Assembly (NCBI GenBank): GCA_000621765.1
Contig: KK211344.1
Location: 60,197-124,196, forward strand
Reading direction: 5' to 3'
DNA from: Ruminococcaceae bacterium AB4001
Lineage (GTDB): Bacteria > Bacillota > Clostridia > Saccharofermentanales > Saccharofermentanaceae
DNA: 64,000 nt
Below, one piece after another: positions 35,020 to 44,362 of this stretch (within the stretch, counting starts at the first letter, position 1; each line of letters opens with the position of its first letter). The translations under genes were made by a program, and so were the position numbers. The notes beneath the pieces are model-generated. The model did not search any database. It worked only from the letters and a program-made list of their open reading frames with translations, and was not told the DNA's origin.

Positions 35020-36234
35020 ATGACATCAGCATCTGACGAAAGAGCTTATTCCCGCTACGATCAATACGGCGACAACCCCATGGCGCCGGTAGGACCTATC
35101 GGTCTCATCGCTCTGAGAGGCAGTGAGGATTTCACCGAAAAGGTCAACTTTTACCTCAACAAAAGACGTTCCGAGTATCAGCAGGAACAGATCGTTAATA
35201 CTTATCCGGGTTTCTTCAGAGAGGATTACAGGATCCCCGTTGAAAACGCGAGATTCTCTTCCGGCGAAGGAAAAGCCGTAGTAAAGAATACAGTCAGAGG
35301 TCATGACCTTTATCTCATAAGCGATATCATGAACTGCTCCTGCACTTACAAGATGTTCGGCCAGGACAACAGAATGAGCCCTGACGATCACTATCAGGAT
35401 CTTAAGCGTGTAATCCTCGCCTGCTCCGGTAAGTCCAGAAGAATCAATGTCATCATGCCGTTCCTTTACGAGAGCCGTCAGCACAAGAGAAACGCAAGAG
35501 AATCTTTGGACTGCGCTTTCGCACTTGAAGAACTCTATGAGCTCGGCGTTGCAAATATCATCACATTCGACGCTCACGACGAGAGAGTTGCCAACGCAAT
35601 CCCTCTCGCAGGTTTCGAGAGCCTCCCTACCACATATCAGATCATCAAGGAAATGTACCGTCAGGTTCCCGATCTGAGCTTCTCAAACGGCAAGTTCATG
35701 ATCATCTCACCTGATGAAGGCGGTATCGGAAGAGCAATGTACTATGCTTCCATCCTCGGTGTCCCTCTCGGAACATTCTATAAAAGAAGAGATTACACAA
35801 CGATCGTAAACGGAAGAAACCCCATCGTCGCTCACGAATTCCTCGGTGAATCTGTAGAAGGCATGGATATCCTCATCGTAGACGACATGATTTCTTCCGG
35901 CGATTCCATGATCGACATCGCACGCGAGATGAAGGACCGTGGAGCAAGAAAGGTATTCTGCGCCGTTACATTCGGTCTCTTCACTGAAGGTATCGACAAC
36001 TTCAACAAGGCATACGAAGAAGGCATCATCAATAAGGTATTCGCTACAAACCTCATCTACAGAAGACCTGAACTCTTACAGGCTCCTTGGTTCGCAGATG
36101 TTAACCTCTGCAAGTTCGTAGCTCTCCTTATCGATGCTATCAACCACGATGCTTCACTTTCAAGCCTCATCAATCCTACAGAGAAGATCAAGAAGCTCCT
36201 TGCAACCAAAGAGCACAAAGGCATTGAAGGCTGA
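35020..36234 (+). CDS. prs: Ribose-phosphate pyrophosphokinase-like protein, paralogue 2
   Basis: 404 aa, makes PRPP from ribose-5-phosphate and ATP for nucleotide, His and Trp synthesis. Prs motifs: FSSGEGKAVVKNTVRGHDLY, SPDDHYQDLKRVI, SRQHKR (ATP site), FDAHDERVANAIP (catalytic His), SPDEGGIGRAMYYA, FYKRRDY (catalytic KRR loop) and IVDDMISSGDSM (PRPP loop). It is about 90 residues longer than Bacillus Prs, with a longer N-terminus and loops. It lies 23 nt after paralogue 1, a tandem duplication. No canonical short prs is in the window. Confidence 0.85.
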   Translation: MTSASDERAYSRYDQYGDNPMAPVGPIGLIALRGSEDFTEKVNFYLNKRRSEYQQEQIVNTYPGFFREDYRIPVENARFSSGEGKAVVKNTVRGHDLYLISDIMNCSCTYKMFGQDNRMSPDDHYQDLKRVILACSGKSRRINVIMPFLYESRQHKRNARESLDCAFALEELYELGVANIITFDAHDERVANAIPLAGFESLPTTYQIIKEMYRQVPDLSFSNGKFMIISPDEGGIGRAMYYASILGVPLGTFYKRRDYTTIVNGRNPIVAHEFLGESVEGMDILIVDDMISSGDSMIDIAREMKDRGARKVFCAVTFGLFTEGIDNFNKAYEEGIINKVFATNLIYRRPELLQAPWFADVNLCKFVALLIDAINHDASLSSLINPTEKIKKLLATKEHKGIEG

Positions 36235-36236
36235 TC

Positions 36237-36617
36237 ATGGCTAATACCGGAAGATCACGTTCAGGAAATACTTCTGCTAGAAGAACGTCAGGCACTAACA
36301 CGAAAAAGCCTGCGCGCTCTTCTTCTGCGCGGAGAACAACGAAAAAATCTGCTCCCGTTCAGCAGAAAGCACCTGAAAGTGATTCTTTCTTAAAGAAATT
36401 CGCTTCTTCCAAGGCTGCGCAGCCACTGATCTTCATTGCCGCAGTCCTTCTTATCGTCGGCATCGATCTTCTGGTAAGCTGGAATAAGTATGAGATGTTC
36501 TTCAAGATCTTAGGTGTTGAGATCCTCATAGCCCTTGTTGCCTGGGGCGTCCTTACACTGGTATACGCAGGCAAAAAGCCCAAGTCGGCCGGCGCTCCTT
36601 CAGAAGACGAGGTATAA
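36237..36617 (+). CDS. Basic-tailed two-helix membrane protein, 126 aa
   Basis: Unrecognised. Residues 1-45 are Arg/Lys/Ser/Thr-rich; two hydrophobic helices follow (about 62-80, PLIFIAAVLLIVGIDLLV, and 92-110, EILIALVAWGVLTLVY), then a short polar tail ending SEDEV. GAAGG sits 6 nt before the ATG. It starts 2 nt after paralogue 2 of prs and ends 4 nt before rqcH, so it is co-transcribed. Basic N-terminus is likely cytosolic and could touch nucleic acid or the ribosome; that is speculative. Confidence 0.7.
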   Translation: MANTGRSRSGNTSARRTSGTNTKKPARSSSARRTTKKSAPVQQKAPESDSFLKKFASSKAAQPLIFIAAVLLIVGIDLLVSWNKYEMFFKILGVEILIALVAWGVLTLVYAGKKPKSAGAPSEDEV

Positions 36618-36621
36618 CACC

Positions 36622-38556
36622 TTGACTCTTGACGGAATAACCTGTCAGCTTCTTGCCAATGAGCTGAACGAAGAACTCACCGGAAAAAGAATAGACAAGA
36701 TATATATGCCTGACAGGCATTCTGTTATCCTGCACATCAGATTTACGGGCGGATACAGAAAACTCCTTATCTCGATAGACCCGGGTTCTCCCCGCATCTG
36801 TTTTTCAGAAAACACATTGGAGAATCCCTCCATACCGCCGTCATTCTGCATGCTCCTCAGAAAGTATCTGGCCGGCTCAAGGATCGAGCGCGTAACCAAT
36901 CCCGGATACGAGAGGATCATTGAGATCACAGTCAGCAACAACGATGAATTAAGAGACAGAAAGCTTTATACGCTTACCGTTGAATTAATGGGACGTTTCT
37001 CAAATCTTGTCCTCATAAACGAGAATGGAAAGATCTTAGACTCGGCTGTACATGTAGATTTCTCTGTTTCAAGAGTAAGAGAAGTCATGCCGGCAAGAAT
37101 ATATGCGTATCCGCCTGCACAGGATAAGTTAACTGCCGAAAAAGCCCTTGAGATGGCAGCAAAGGCTGAACTCCCCCTCATGGAATCAGAGTATTCGCGT
37201 CCCATTGAGAAAGCGCTCGTGGGATCCATAAAGGGATTGTCACCTGCCCTTGCAGCATTCATCGATGACAAGGCAAACATCGACGGCAGAAAGACTCCCG
37301 CCATGCTGTCCGATTCCGAGAAGAATACTCTCACCAGTGTTCTGACAGATTTTTTAAGGTCAGTTACTGACGGAACTTATACTGCGCACGTATTCTATGG
37401 AGATGACGGAGAACCGGCAGATGCTTCCATTGCAGAACTTACCGGATATCCCAGAACAAAGACCGTTTCCTCCATCTCGGAAGCCATTGATATCTTCTAC
37501 AGAGCCAGAGATTCCAAGCTCGTGCTCGATAAGGGCCGTGACAGATTGAACCAGATCATCGGAAGCGCTCTCGCGAGGATCATCAGAAAGCGCGAGATAC
37601 ATGAACAGGACCTCGAGGAAGGCAAAAAGGCTGATATCCTCAAGCATTCCGGCGACCTTATCCTTACCTACAAGTACATGATCGAACAGGGCGCGTCTTC
37701 CGTTACGCTCACTGACTATACTTCCGAATCACAGGCAGAGATAACAATTCCTTTGAATCCTGCACTCGACGCTTCGGGCAATGCCCAGGATTACTATAAG
37801 CGTTTCCATAAGGCTAAGAGAAAGATGGAACTTGCCGAGCAGTATCTGAAAGAAGACGAGCTCGCAGTCGAGTACCTCCGCTCCTTAAGCGCTGCCGTAA
37901 ACGCAGCAATGAGTCTCGAAGATCTTGACGCTATCCTTGAAGAGCTGAGAGCCGAGATAAGCGGTGATTCAGGTTTCCGTAAGGGCGCACCCGGTCCTAA
38001 GGCCCAGCCCGTCAACAAAGGCGATCCGAACAAGATGGTCGGAATTGCCAAATCAGGCAAGGCTTCTTCCCGTGCTTTACGCGAGGCTGCGAAAAGAGCC
38101 AGCATGGGCAAAGGCAACAAAGACAAGAATAAGAACAAGCCTCTCGCCTGCCGCAGATACATGACTTCAGACGGTTATGAGATCCTTGCAGGAAGAAACA
38201 ACATACAGAACGACCAGCTCACATTCCACGTCGCCTCAAGGCGCGATTGGTGGTTCCACGTTAAAGGACTTCCCGGAACACATGTAATTTTGAGGACAAA
38301 ACCAAACGAAGAGATGCCTTCAGACAATGCTGTTCTTGAGGCTGCAAGCCTTGCGGCATTCTTCTCGAAAGCCATCATCCTGGAAGAGCACATGACATCT
38401 GGTGACTCCAAGCCCGGTCTTCTTAAGGCTGAAGTTGACTACTGCCCTGTCTCACACGTGAAAAAGATCCCCGGTGCTAAACCCGGAATGGTAATCTACG
38501 AAGGATACTATTCAATTCTGGTGGAAGCAAAAGAGCCTCATTCAAAGGATTTATAA
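36622..38556 (+). CDS. rqcH: Ribosome quality control protein RqcH (NFACT/FbpA family)
   Basis: 644 aa. RqcH binds 50S subunits with stalled peptidyl-tRNA and adds C-terminal alanine tails. NFACT-N start is LDGITCQLLANELNEELTGKRIDKIY, helical middle (YKRFHKAKRKMELAEQYL), and NFACT-R C-terminus (YEILAGRNNIQNDQLTFHVA, DWWFHVKGLPGTHVILR). I use TTG at 36622: GAGGT lies 8 nt upstream and the family begins at this point. The upstream extension overlaps the membrane protein gene. The 3' end overlaps queH of the opposite strand by 19 bp. Confidence 0.95.
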   Translation: MTLDGITCQLLANELNEELTGKRIDKIYMPDRHSVILHIRFTGGYRKLLISIDPGSPRICFSENTLENPSIPPSFCMLLRKYLAGSRIERVTNPGYERIIEITVSNNDELRDRKLYTLTVELMGRFSNLVLINENGKILDSAVHVDFSVSRVREVMPARIYAYPPAQDKLTAEKALEMAAKAELPLMESEYSRPIEKALVGSIKGLSPALAAFIDDKANIDGRKTPAMLSDSEKNTLTSVLTDFLRSVTDGTYTAHVFYGDDGEPADASIAELTGYPRTKTVSSISEAIDIFYRARDSKLVLDKGRDRLNQIIGSALARIIRKREIHEQDLEEGKKADILKHSGDLILTYKYMIEQGASSVTLTDYTSESQAEITIPLNPALDASGNAQDYYKRFHKAKRKMELAEQYLKEDELAVEYLRSLSAAVNAAMSLEDLDAILEELRAEISGDSGFRKGAPGPKAQPVNKGDPNKMVGIAKSGKASSRALREAAKRASMGKGNKDKNKNKPLACRRYMTSDGYEILAGRNNIQNDQLTFHVASRRDWWFHVKGLPGTHVILRTKPNEEMPSDNAVLEAASLAAFFSKAIILEEHMTSGDSKPGLLKAEVDYCPVSHVKKIPGAKPGMVIYEGYYSILVEAKEPHSKDL

Positions 38557-39098
38557 ATCTTATCCCTGAATTTCGACTCCTCAAGCGAGAAGATGCAGCC
38601 GCAGTATTTCTGTCTGTATAGACCGATCTCTCTTGCCATGTCCTGGCCCTGTCTGAAACCGGGCCTGAAATCTATATAATCGAACCTGACACCGTACTTC
38701 GCTGCCTTCTCTTCACTGATCTGCGCGATCTTTTCGTGCTGCTGGTAAGGACTGACAAGAAGCGTGGTAGAGAAAGATTCATAGCCGTTGTCTGAAGCAA
38801 ACCTGGCAGCGCTCTCCATTCTTATGTCGTAGCACATCTCACACCTTGAAGAAAATTCCTTCAGGTATTCTTTGGAAAGCCAGTATTCCTGCATGCATCC
38901 GGTGCCTTCGGAGAGAAGGCGCACGTTAAAATGCTCACATGCTTTGGAAAGATTTTCGTGACGGCGGTCAAACTCAAACTGTGGCTGGATGTTTGGATTA
39001 AACCAGTAACAGTCGAGATCTTTACCCTCTGTCAAAAGAAGATCCAGAGGATACATGGCACAGGGACCGCAGCAACAATGAAGGAGCATTTTCCCCAT
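38538..39098 (-). CDS. queH: Epoxyqueuosine reductase QueH
   Basis: 186 aa; reduces epoxyqueuosine to queuosine in tRNA, the alternative to QueG. Paired-Cys motif HCCCGPC near the N-terminus, CEMCYDIRME and YCGCIFSLEES carry the iron-sulfur and disulfide cysteines, matching QueH (DUF208). It shares one nt with the ruvB stop and is the last gene of the ruvCAB unit. Convergent with rqcH, overlapping its end by 19 bp. Confidence 0.94.
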   Translation of the reverse strand: MGKMLLHCCCGPCAMYPLDLLLTEGKDLDCYWFNPNIQPQFEFDRRHENLSKACEHFNVRLLSEGTGCMQEYWLSKEYLKEFSSRCEMCYDIRMESAARFASDNGYESFSTTLLVSPYQQHEKIAQISEEKAAKYGVRFDYIDFRPGFRQGQDMAREIGLYRQKYCGCIFSLEESKFRDKIYKSFE

Positions 39099-40234
39099 TA
39101 CTTGTTATCCTCGTCACTGTTGGCTTTCTGCCAGTCTTCTATCGTGATATTCTCATATCTCGGGCTTCCCTGTCCGGGAATGACTTCGGTATTCTTCATG
39201 CCTGCGATAAAAGAAGGCGGAGGCGTAATGCCGAGATGTTCGAAAGCCCTTAAAGTAAGCATTCTTCCTCTTGGAGTCTTGGCAAGGAAACCGTTCTGCA
39301 AAAGGAAAGGTTCGTATACGTCTTCGATAGTTACGGGATCTTCGCCCGTGCATGCTGCAAGCGTTTCAAGACCGACAGGTCCGCCCTTGAAGATATCTGC
39401 GATCGCCGTAAGGACTCTTCTGTCGACGGCATCAAGACCAAGTTCGTCGATATCCAGAGCCTTAAGGCCATAGTCGGATACTTCCTTATCGATCGTATCC
39501 TTCTCCATGTAAGAAGCGAAATCCCTCATACGCTTGAGCAGTCTTATCGCGATTCTCGGAGTGCCTCTTGATCTCGAAGCGATGTTTCTCAAGCCTTCAT
39601 CGTTAATAGCAATCCCGAGAAGTCCGGCATCGCGCTTTAATATCTCCATCAGGTCTTCAGTCTCATATAACTCAAGACGGTTGATCATGCCGAAACGGTC
39701 TCTTAAAGGTGCGGAAAGCATACCTGCCCTTGTCGTCGCTCCGACAAGCGTGAAACGCGGAAGATCAAGCCTGACGGATCTTGCCGCAGGACCTTTGCCG
39801 ATCATGAGGTCAAGGCAGTAATCCTCCATCGCGGGATAAAGCACTTCTTCAACGCTCTTATTGAGTCTGTGGATCTCATCGATGAATAAGACTTCATTCT
39901 CATTGAGATTGGTTAATAATGCCGCCAGATCGCCAGCCTTCTCGATAGAAGGACCTGTGGTGATATGCATGGCAACGCCCATCTCTGAAGCGATAATTCC
40001 TGCAAGTGTGGTCTTTCCAAGTCCCGGAGGACCATATAAAAGAACATGATCCAAAGCTTCACCGCGCTTCTTTGCAGCATCGATAAAGATCTTGAGGTTC
40101 GTCTTAACCTTGGTCTGGCCTGAATACTCTTCAAAGGTGACCGGCCTTAACGCCTTCTCCTCAGTATCACCCGGCTGTCTCAGTCTCCCTAAGACCCGCT
40201 CTTCCTCATTATCCTGTTCGTTAAAATTCATCAT
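39098..40234 (-). CDS. ruvB: Holliday junction branch-migration helicase RuvB
   Basis: 378-aa AAA+ motor. Signature [22 protein letters not shown], Walker [13 protein letters not shown], Walker [16 protein letters not shown], sensor 1 [20 protein letters not shown], and the winged-helix C-terminus ending [11 protein letters not shown]. An acidic N-terminal extension ([14 protein letters not shown]) is present. 15 nt downstream of ruvA. Confidence 0.97.
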   Translation of the reverse strand: MMNFNEQDNEEERVLGRLRQPGDTEEKALRPVTFEEYSGQTKVKTNLKIFIDAAKKRGEALDHVLLYGPPGLGKTTLAGIIASEMGVAMHITTGPSIEKAGDLAALLTNLNENEVLFIDEIHRLNKSVEEVLYPAMEDYCLDLMIGKGPAARSVRLDLPRFTLVGATTRAGMLSAPLRDRFGMINRLELYETEDLMEILKRDAGLLGIAINDEGLRNIASRSRGTPRIAIRLLKRMRDFASYMEKDTIDKEVSDYGLKALDIDELGLDAVDRRVLTAIADIFKGGPVGLETLAACTGEDPVTIEDVYEPFLLQNGFLAKTPRGRMLTLRAFEHLGITPPPSFIAGMKNTEVIPGQGSPRYENITIEDWQKANSDEDNK

Positions 40235-40249
40235 GTGATCATCTATCCC

Positions 40250-40876
40250 TTACGAGAACTTCTTTCCTGCGGCGATCTTCAAAGCCTTACGGATAAGGTC
40301 TTCCAGACCGCAGCCTTCTTCATATGCCGCGCCTACGGCCTCTGCGGCTTCCTGATCTTTATATCCTAACACAACGAGCGCTCCGACAGCATCCTGCATG
40401 ATGCCTGTGTCAGCTGCTCCCTTGGATGCGGTTGCAACAGGACTTACTGTAACTGCTGCGGCACCTCCGAGCTGGCTCTTAAGCTTGTCCTTAAGCTCAA
40501 GGATAATCCTCTCTGCTGTCTTCTTTCCAAGGCCCTTAACGCCTGTAAGGAGCGCGATATTACCGCTCATGACTGCAGCAGCGATCTGCTCTGCGGAAAG
40601 TGATGCACAGATGGTATGTGCTACCTTGGGACCAATTCCGCTGACCGTGATCAGCTTTAAGAACATCTCCTTCTGGTCTCTTGAACGGAAACCATAGAGC
40701 GAAATGTCATCTTCCTTTACGCTCTGGTAGAGATATACAGTTACCTCATCACCTATGCCTCCGATCTCGGCGGAAATTCCGAGCGGGCAATTGATAAGAT
40801 ATCCTATGCCGTTATTCTCTATAACGATCTGCTGGTCATTTCTTTCAGCGATAATTCCTTTGATGTAAGCGTACAT
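40250..40876 (-). CDS. ruvA: Holliday junction branch-migration protein RuvA
   Basis: 208 aa. OB-fold start MYAYIKGIIAERNDQQIVIENNGIGY, two HhH motifs (FLKLITVSGIGPKVAHTICA; ALLTGVKGLGKKTAERIILELKDK), acidic-pin region, and C-terminal RuvB-binding domain (GALVVLGYKDQEAAEAV). Binds four-way junctions and loads RuvB. Confidence 0.97.
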   Translation of the reverse strand: MYAYIKGIIAERNDQQIVIENNGIGYLINCPLGISAEIGGIGDEVTVYLYQSVKEDDISLYGFRSRDQKEMFLKLITVSGIGPKVAHTICASLSAEQIAAAVMSGNIALLTGVKGLGKKTAERIILELKDKLKSQLGGAAAVTVSPVATASKGAADTGIMQDAVGALVVLGYKDQEAAEAVGAAYEEGCGLEDLIRKALKIAAGKKFS

Positions 40877-40918
40877 TCAATATCTCCTAAATGTTGATGT
40901 AAGTATTCTATCAATAAA

Positions 40919-41485
40919 TCACATAAAACCTTTGTTACGGTCAGAGTATCCGTATCTGCCGTACTGATAGCCGGATACTGCCTTGCCTGAAAATGCGGTT
41001 CCCGTATTGGCCAGAGTGATCGCCAGAGCAAGAGCGTCTGCAGCATCGTCGGGCTTCGGTATCTCTTTAAGTCCGAGTATGTTCTTAGTCATGAGCTGGA
41101 CCTGCTTCTTCTCTGCCTTACCGTAACCTGTGATGGCGAGCTTTACCTGTCCGGGCGTAAACTCATAACACTCGACTCCGGCTCTTGCAGCTTCAACAAG
41201 GACCGCTCCTCTGGCCTGGGCCGTACCGATGACCGTCGTATGGTTATGACCCATGAAAAGCTCTTCTATAGACATCAGATCAGGCTTATGAAGTTCCAAA
41301 AGGAATCTGATCTTGTCGTTAATTGCAAGCAGTCTTAACGGGAAATCCACACCGGCCTTTGTCTCGATGACACCGTAATCTATGACTTCAAACTTGCTGC
41401 CTGTCTTATCGATGATACCGTAACCCGTGATGGCATAACCAGGGTCGATTCCGATGATTCTCTTCTTGACGGGTTCTTTAGTCAT
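40919..41485 (-). CDS. ruvC: Crossover junction endodeoxyribonuclease RuvC
   Basis: 188 aa RNase-H-fold resolvase. Catalytic acids: Asp in GIDPGYAITGYGII, Glu in SIEELFMGHNHTT, and the DDAADALALAI pair near the C-terminus. DNA-binding motif PGQVKLAITGYGKAEKKQVQ is present. First gene of ruvCAB-queH, behind its own promoter. Confidence 0.97.
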   Translation of the reverse strand: MTKEPVKKRIIGIDPGYAITGYGIIDKTGSKFEVIDYGVIETKAGVDFPLRLLAINDKIRFLLELHKPDLMSIEELFMGHNHTTVIGTAQARGAVLVEAARAGVECYEFTPGQVKLAITGYGKAEKKQVQLMTKNILGLKEIPKPDDAADALALAITLANTGTAFSGKAVSGYQYGRYGYSDRNKGFM

Positions 41486-41519
41486 AGTACTCCTGAGGCA
41501 TTAATAAACATTTGTTCGT

Positions 41520-41547
41520 ATTATACCTTATAAAAGGATCAAATCAA
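41520..41547 (-). promoter_or_regulatory. Sigma-A promoter of the ruvCAB-queH operon
   Basis: -35 TTGATT (41542-41547), 16-bp spacer, -10 TATAAT (41520-41525) on the minus strand, reaching into the last bases of the upstream phosphorylase gene. Confidence 0.7.
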
Positions 41548-42869
41548 GACATAACGCCCAATATGGCAGGCTTCTTCTCAGGAGGATTCGGACCTATCTC
41601 ATATGCTTCAAGGATAAGTTCCATGGCGTCGAAAAGCCTCTCTTCAGGCACCTGTCTGTTTTCGCCAGTATATAACGCACAGAGAGAATCACCGCGTTCT
41701 ACCCTGTCACCGACTTTGACAAAGAATCCGATACCTGCGCCGTAGTCGATGCTGTCTGTTTTCGCGAGACGTCCCGCGCCCAAAAGAACGGAAGCCTGTC
41801 CTATCAGATCAGCCCTTACGCGCTGTACATAGCCCGTTTCAGGCGAATTGACATGCATGCAGTCAAAAGGCGCATCAACATATATCGGTTTGCCTGCGCC
41901 GCTTACAAGGCCGCCCTGTGACTTTATAAGCTCGATATATTTCTCATAGCAGCTTCCGTCAGATAACCTTGCCCTTATCTCATCCTTCAATACTTCATCA
42001 CTCATTCCGGAATCTTTTCCGGCAAGCTTTACGAGATGGGATGCAAGTTCGGTCACGACTTCTATTACGTCCGCTTCGCCCTTGCCTGTAACGGTATCAA
42101 ATACTTCCTGCATCTCTAAGATATTTCCGCAGAACCTTCCGAGCGGCTGGTCCATGTCTGTAATAACTGCAACGGTCTTACGTCCGGCAAGGTTTCCGAT
42201 CTTTATCATGGCGCCTGCCAGTTCTTCCGCCATCGACAGGTCCTTCATAAAAGCGCCTGAACCGCATGTGACATCTAAAACGATTGCCTTTGCGCCGCCC
42301 GCTATCTTCTTGCTCATAATGCTTGAAGCAATAAGCGGAATGGAATCCACAGTTCCCGTTACATCTCTTAATGAGTATAAGATCTTATCAGCAGGAGCGA
42401 GATCAGGCGTCTGACCTGAAATGACCATGCCGGTATTCTTTACGAGCATCGGGAAATCCTTTGAATCGACCTCAACATTAAAGCCCTGTATGGATTCGAA
42501 CTTATCGACCGTTCCGCCAGTGAAGCCTAATCCCCTTCCGCTAAGCTTGACGGTCTCAACGCCGAATGTTGCTATCAGCGGAAGCAATATAGGTGTGATC
42601 TTATCGCCGACGCCGCCCGTGCTGTGCTTATCGACGGGAACGCCTTCAAGATATGAGAGATCCATCTGCTTTCCTGAACCTGCCATCTCCAAAGTGAGCG
42701 TCGTCATTTCGCGCTCATCCATACCGTTTAAAACTATTGCCATCAGGAGTGCCGATATCTGATAGTCCGGGATCGAACCGTCGGTCACACCCTTTACGAA
42801 GAAAGCGATCTGTTCATCAGTAAGGCTCTGCTTGTCTCTTTTGGCAATGATAATGTCGCGCATGTTCAT
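41544..42869 (-). CDS. pdp: Pyrimidine-nucleoside phosphorylase
   Basis: 441 aa; phosphorolyses uridine/thymidine. Signature KHSTGGVGDKITPILLP, the phosphate-site segment CGSGAFMKDLSMAEELAGAM, and GFTGGTVDKFESI are all present, matching the DeoA/Pdp family; Firmicute members act on uridine and thymidine. Starts MNMRDIIIAKRD with a GGGAGG-type site. Divergent from the oxidoreductase gene. Confidence 0.94.
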   Translation of the reverse strand: MNMRDIIIAKRDKQSLTDEQIAFFVKGVTDGSIPDYQISALLMAIVLNGMDEREMTTLTLEMAGSGKQMDLSYLEGVPVDKHSTGGVGDKITPILLPLIATFGVETVKLSGRGLGFTGGTVDKFESIQGFNVEVDSKDFPMLVKNTGMVISGQTPDLAPADKILYSLRDVTGTVDSIPLIASSIMSKKIAGGAKAIVLDVTCGSGAFMKDLSMAEELAGAMIKIGNLAGRKTVAVITDMDQPLGRFCGNILEMQEVFDTVTGKGEADVIEVVTELASHLVKLAGKDSGMSDEVLKDEIRARLSDGSCYEKYIELIKSQGGLVSGAGKPIYVDAPFDCMHVNSPETGYVQRVRADLIGQASVLLGAGRLAKTDSIDYGAGIGFFVKVGDRVERGDSLCALYTGENRQVPEERLFDAMELILEAYEIGPNPPEKKPAILGVMS

Positions 42870-42911
42870 GGAAGAGCACCTCCCGGTATCGTTTATTTCC
42901 TTAATTAAATA

Positions 42912-42917
42912 ATTATA
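42912..42917 (-). promoter_or_regulatory. Probable -10 box of the pyrimidine phosphorylase gene
   Basis: TATAAT in GGCTATAATTA on the minus strand, about 43 bp before the start codon; the -35 is weak. Confidence 0.45.
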
Positions 42918-42966
42918 GCCTAAATCGAATAAATAACCTTATTCAAGCTCATCATCCGGCCTTTTA

Positions 42967-42975
42967 TGCTACAAT
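42967..42975 (+). promoter_or_regulatory. Extended -10 promoter of the Gfo/Idh/MocA gene
   Basis: TGCTACAAT, an extended -10 (TGn plus TACAAT), about 33 bp before the start codon; GGAGG follows. Confidence 0.5.
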
Positions 42976-43007
42976 GTTTCAAGTTACAAAACCTATGGAG
43001 GCTCTAA

Positions 43008-44144
43008 ATGGCCGAGACCACGACAAATGCAGCACAGGCAAAGCTTACGGTGATCATTATCGGATGCGGAAGAGTTGCCGAGAAACACTTAAAGGCTATT
43101 TCAAAGCTCGATAATCTGGAGCTTAAAGCTGTCGTTGACGTTAATCCCGAATCTGCCAAAAGGCTCCTGGGATCCGTAAAAGGTTTTGCAAACACAAAGG
43201 TATACAGCGACTACAAGGCTGCGATCGATGAGGTAAAGCCTTCCATAGTATCTGTCACAGTCCCTTCCGGCCTTCATTTCCAGATCGCGAAATATGCGAT
43301 GGAGCACGGTTCCAATCTCCTTCTCGAAAAGCCCATGACGATGTCTGTCTCAGAGGCCCGCGAGATCTTTGAGCTTTCCCAGAAGACCGGTCTTAAGATC
43401 GCTATGGGACATATATACCGCTACCTTCCTATCGTCGGTCTGGTAAGAGAAGACATCGCTGAAGGAAAATACGGCAAAGTCACTCACGGAACTATCTACG
43501 TCCGTTGGGGACATAATGAGGCTTACTATAACAGCGCTGCATGGCGCGGCACCTGGAAAAGCGACGGCGGCGCTCTCATGAATCAGACGATCCACGCGAT
43601 CGACCTTCTCGTTTGGCTTATGGGTTCCGAACCCGAGATGGCAGAAGCCATGATCGCTCGCCGCATCAGAAATATCGAAGCTGAAGATCTCGGAATGGCA
43701 GTATTAAGACTCGAAAACGGCGCTCTCGCCCAGATCGAAGGCACAACGGCCACCATTCCTTCCAAGCATATGGCTGAATTCTCCGTCTTCTGCGAGAACG
43801 GACAGCTCTCCATGGGACTTGATTCAGGAAAGCCGCACTTAAACATCTTCACGATCAGGCCCGACGGCAAGATCAAGAAGCTCAACGGCTACTACATCCG
43901 CAAGCAGTTTAAGACAGGCGGTCTTTTCTCATACAAATGCGCGTTAAATCCGCACCTCGGAATCTATAAGGATCTGAGCGAAGCGATCATCGAGAACAAA
44001 GCCCCCATAGCAGATGCTTATGCAGGTTTTTCATCAGTCGACACGCTCCTCGGCATATACAAGTCAGCCAAGGAAGGACACCCTGTCGCACTGCCTCTGA
44101 AAGACGACTTTACGACATTAGACATGACAGGTTTCTTCGATTAA
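43008..44144 (+). CDS. Gfo/Idh/MocA-family oxidoreductase
   Basis: 378 aa NAD(P)-dependent sugar/inositol-type dehydrogenase. Rossmann start VIIGCGRVAEKHLKAI, the family LLEKPMTM motif (catalytic-site Lys in EKP), then a C-terminal alpha/beta domain with GGALMNQTIHAIDLLVWLMG (GGG.L.D.G.H-type motif). Substrate cannot be set; family members act on sugars, inositol or UDP-sugars. Single gene, GGAGG 7 nt before ATG. Confidence 0.88.
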   Translation: MAETTTNAAQAKLTVIIIGCGRVAEKHLKAISKLDNLELKAVVDVNPESAKRLLGSVKGFANTKVYSDYKAAIDEVKPSIVSVTVPSGLHFQIAKYAMEHGSNLLLEKPMTMSVSEAREIFELSQKTGLKIAMGHIYRYLPIVGLVREDIAEGKYGKVTHGTIYVRWGHNEAYYNSAAWRGTWKSDGGALMNQTIHAIDLLVWLMGSEPEMAEAMIARRIRNIEAEDLGMAVLRLENGALAQIEGTTATIPSKHMAEFSVFCENGQLSMGLDSGKPHLNIFTIRPDGKIKKLNGYYIRKQFKTGGLFSYKCALNPHLGIYKDLSEAIIENKAPIADAYAGFSSVDTLLGIYKSAKEGHPVALPLKDDFTTLDMTGFFD

Positions 44145-44176
44145 GCGAAAAATGCTTAAAAACAGAAAAAATACTG

Positions 44177-44205
44177 TTGACTTGTAAATACCTAATGGCT
44201 ATAAT
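44177..44205 (+). promoter_or_regulatory. Strong promoter of tRNA-Lys
   Basis: -35 TTGACT (44177-44182), 17-bp spacer, perfect -10 TATAAT (44200-44205). Confidence 0.85.
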
Positions 44206-44222
44206 AATTCACGTTGCTTAAC

Positions 44223-44298
44223 GCACCTCTAGCTCAGATGGTAGAGCAACTGACTCTTAATCAGTGGGCCCAGGGTTCGAGTCCCTGGAGGTGCACCA
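44223..44298 (+). tRNA. tRNA-Lys (anticodon CTT)
   Basis: Full cloverleaf with acceptor GCACCTC/GAGGTGC, D arm GCTC/GAGC, anticodon stem ACTGA/TCAGT around CTCTTAA (anticodon CTT, Lys), T arm and encoded CCA. Own promoter upstream and terminator downstream. Confidence 0.96.
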
Positions 44299-44301
44299 AG
44301 A

Positions 44302-44345
44302 TAAAACCCTTGTAACTCAGGTTAGGTTACAAGGGTTTTTCTTTT
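44302..44345 (+). terminator. Terminator after tRNA-Lys
   Basis: Perfect stem AAAACCCTTGTAAC/GTTACAAGGGTTTT followed by TTTCTTTT. It may also serve the opposing gene ending at 44363. Confidence 0.85.
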
Positions 44346-44362
44346 ATCCTTTATCTTGGAAC

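Noticed and set aside
38538..38556. 19-bp convergent overlap of rqcH and queH as an antisense control site
   Set aside because: Short tail overlaps between convergent genes are common; nothing else points to control.
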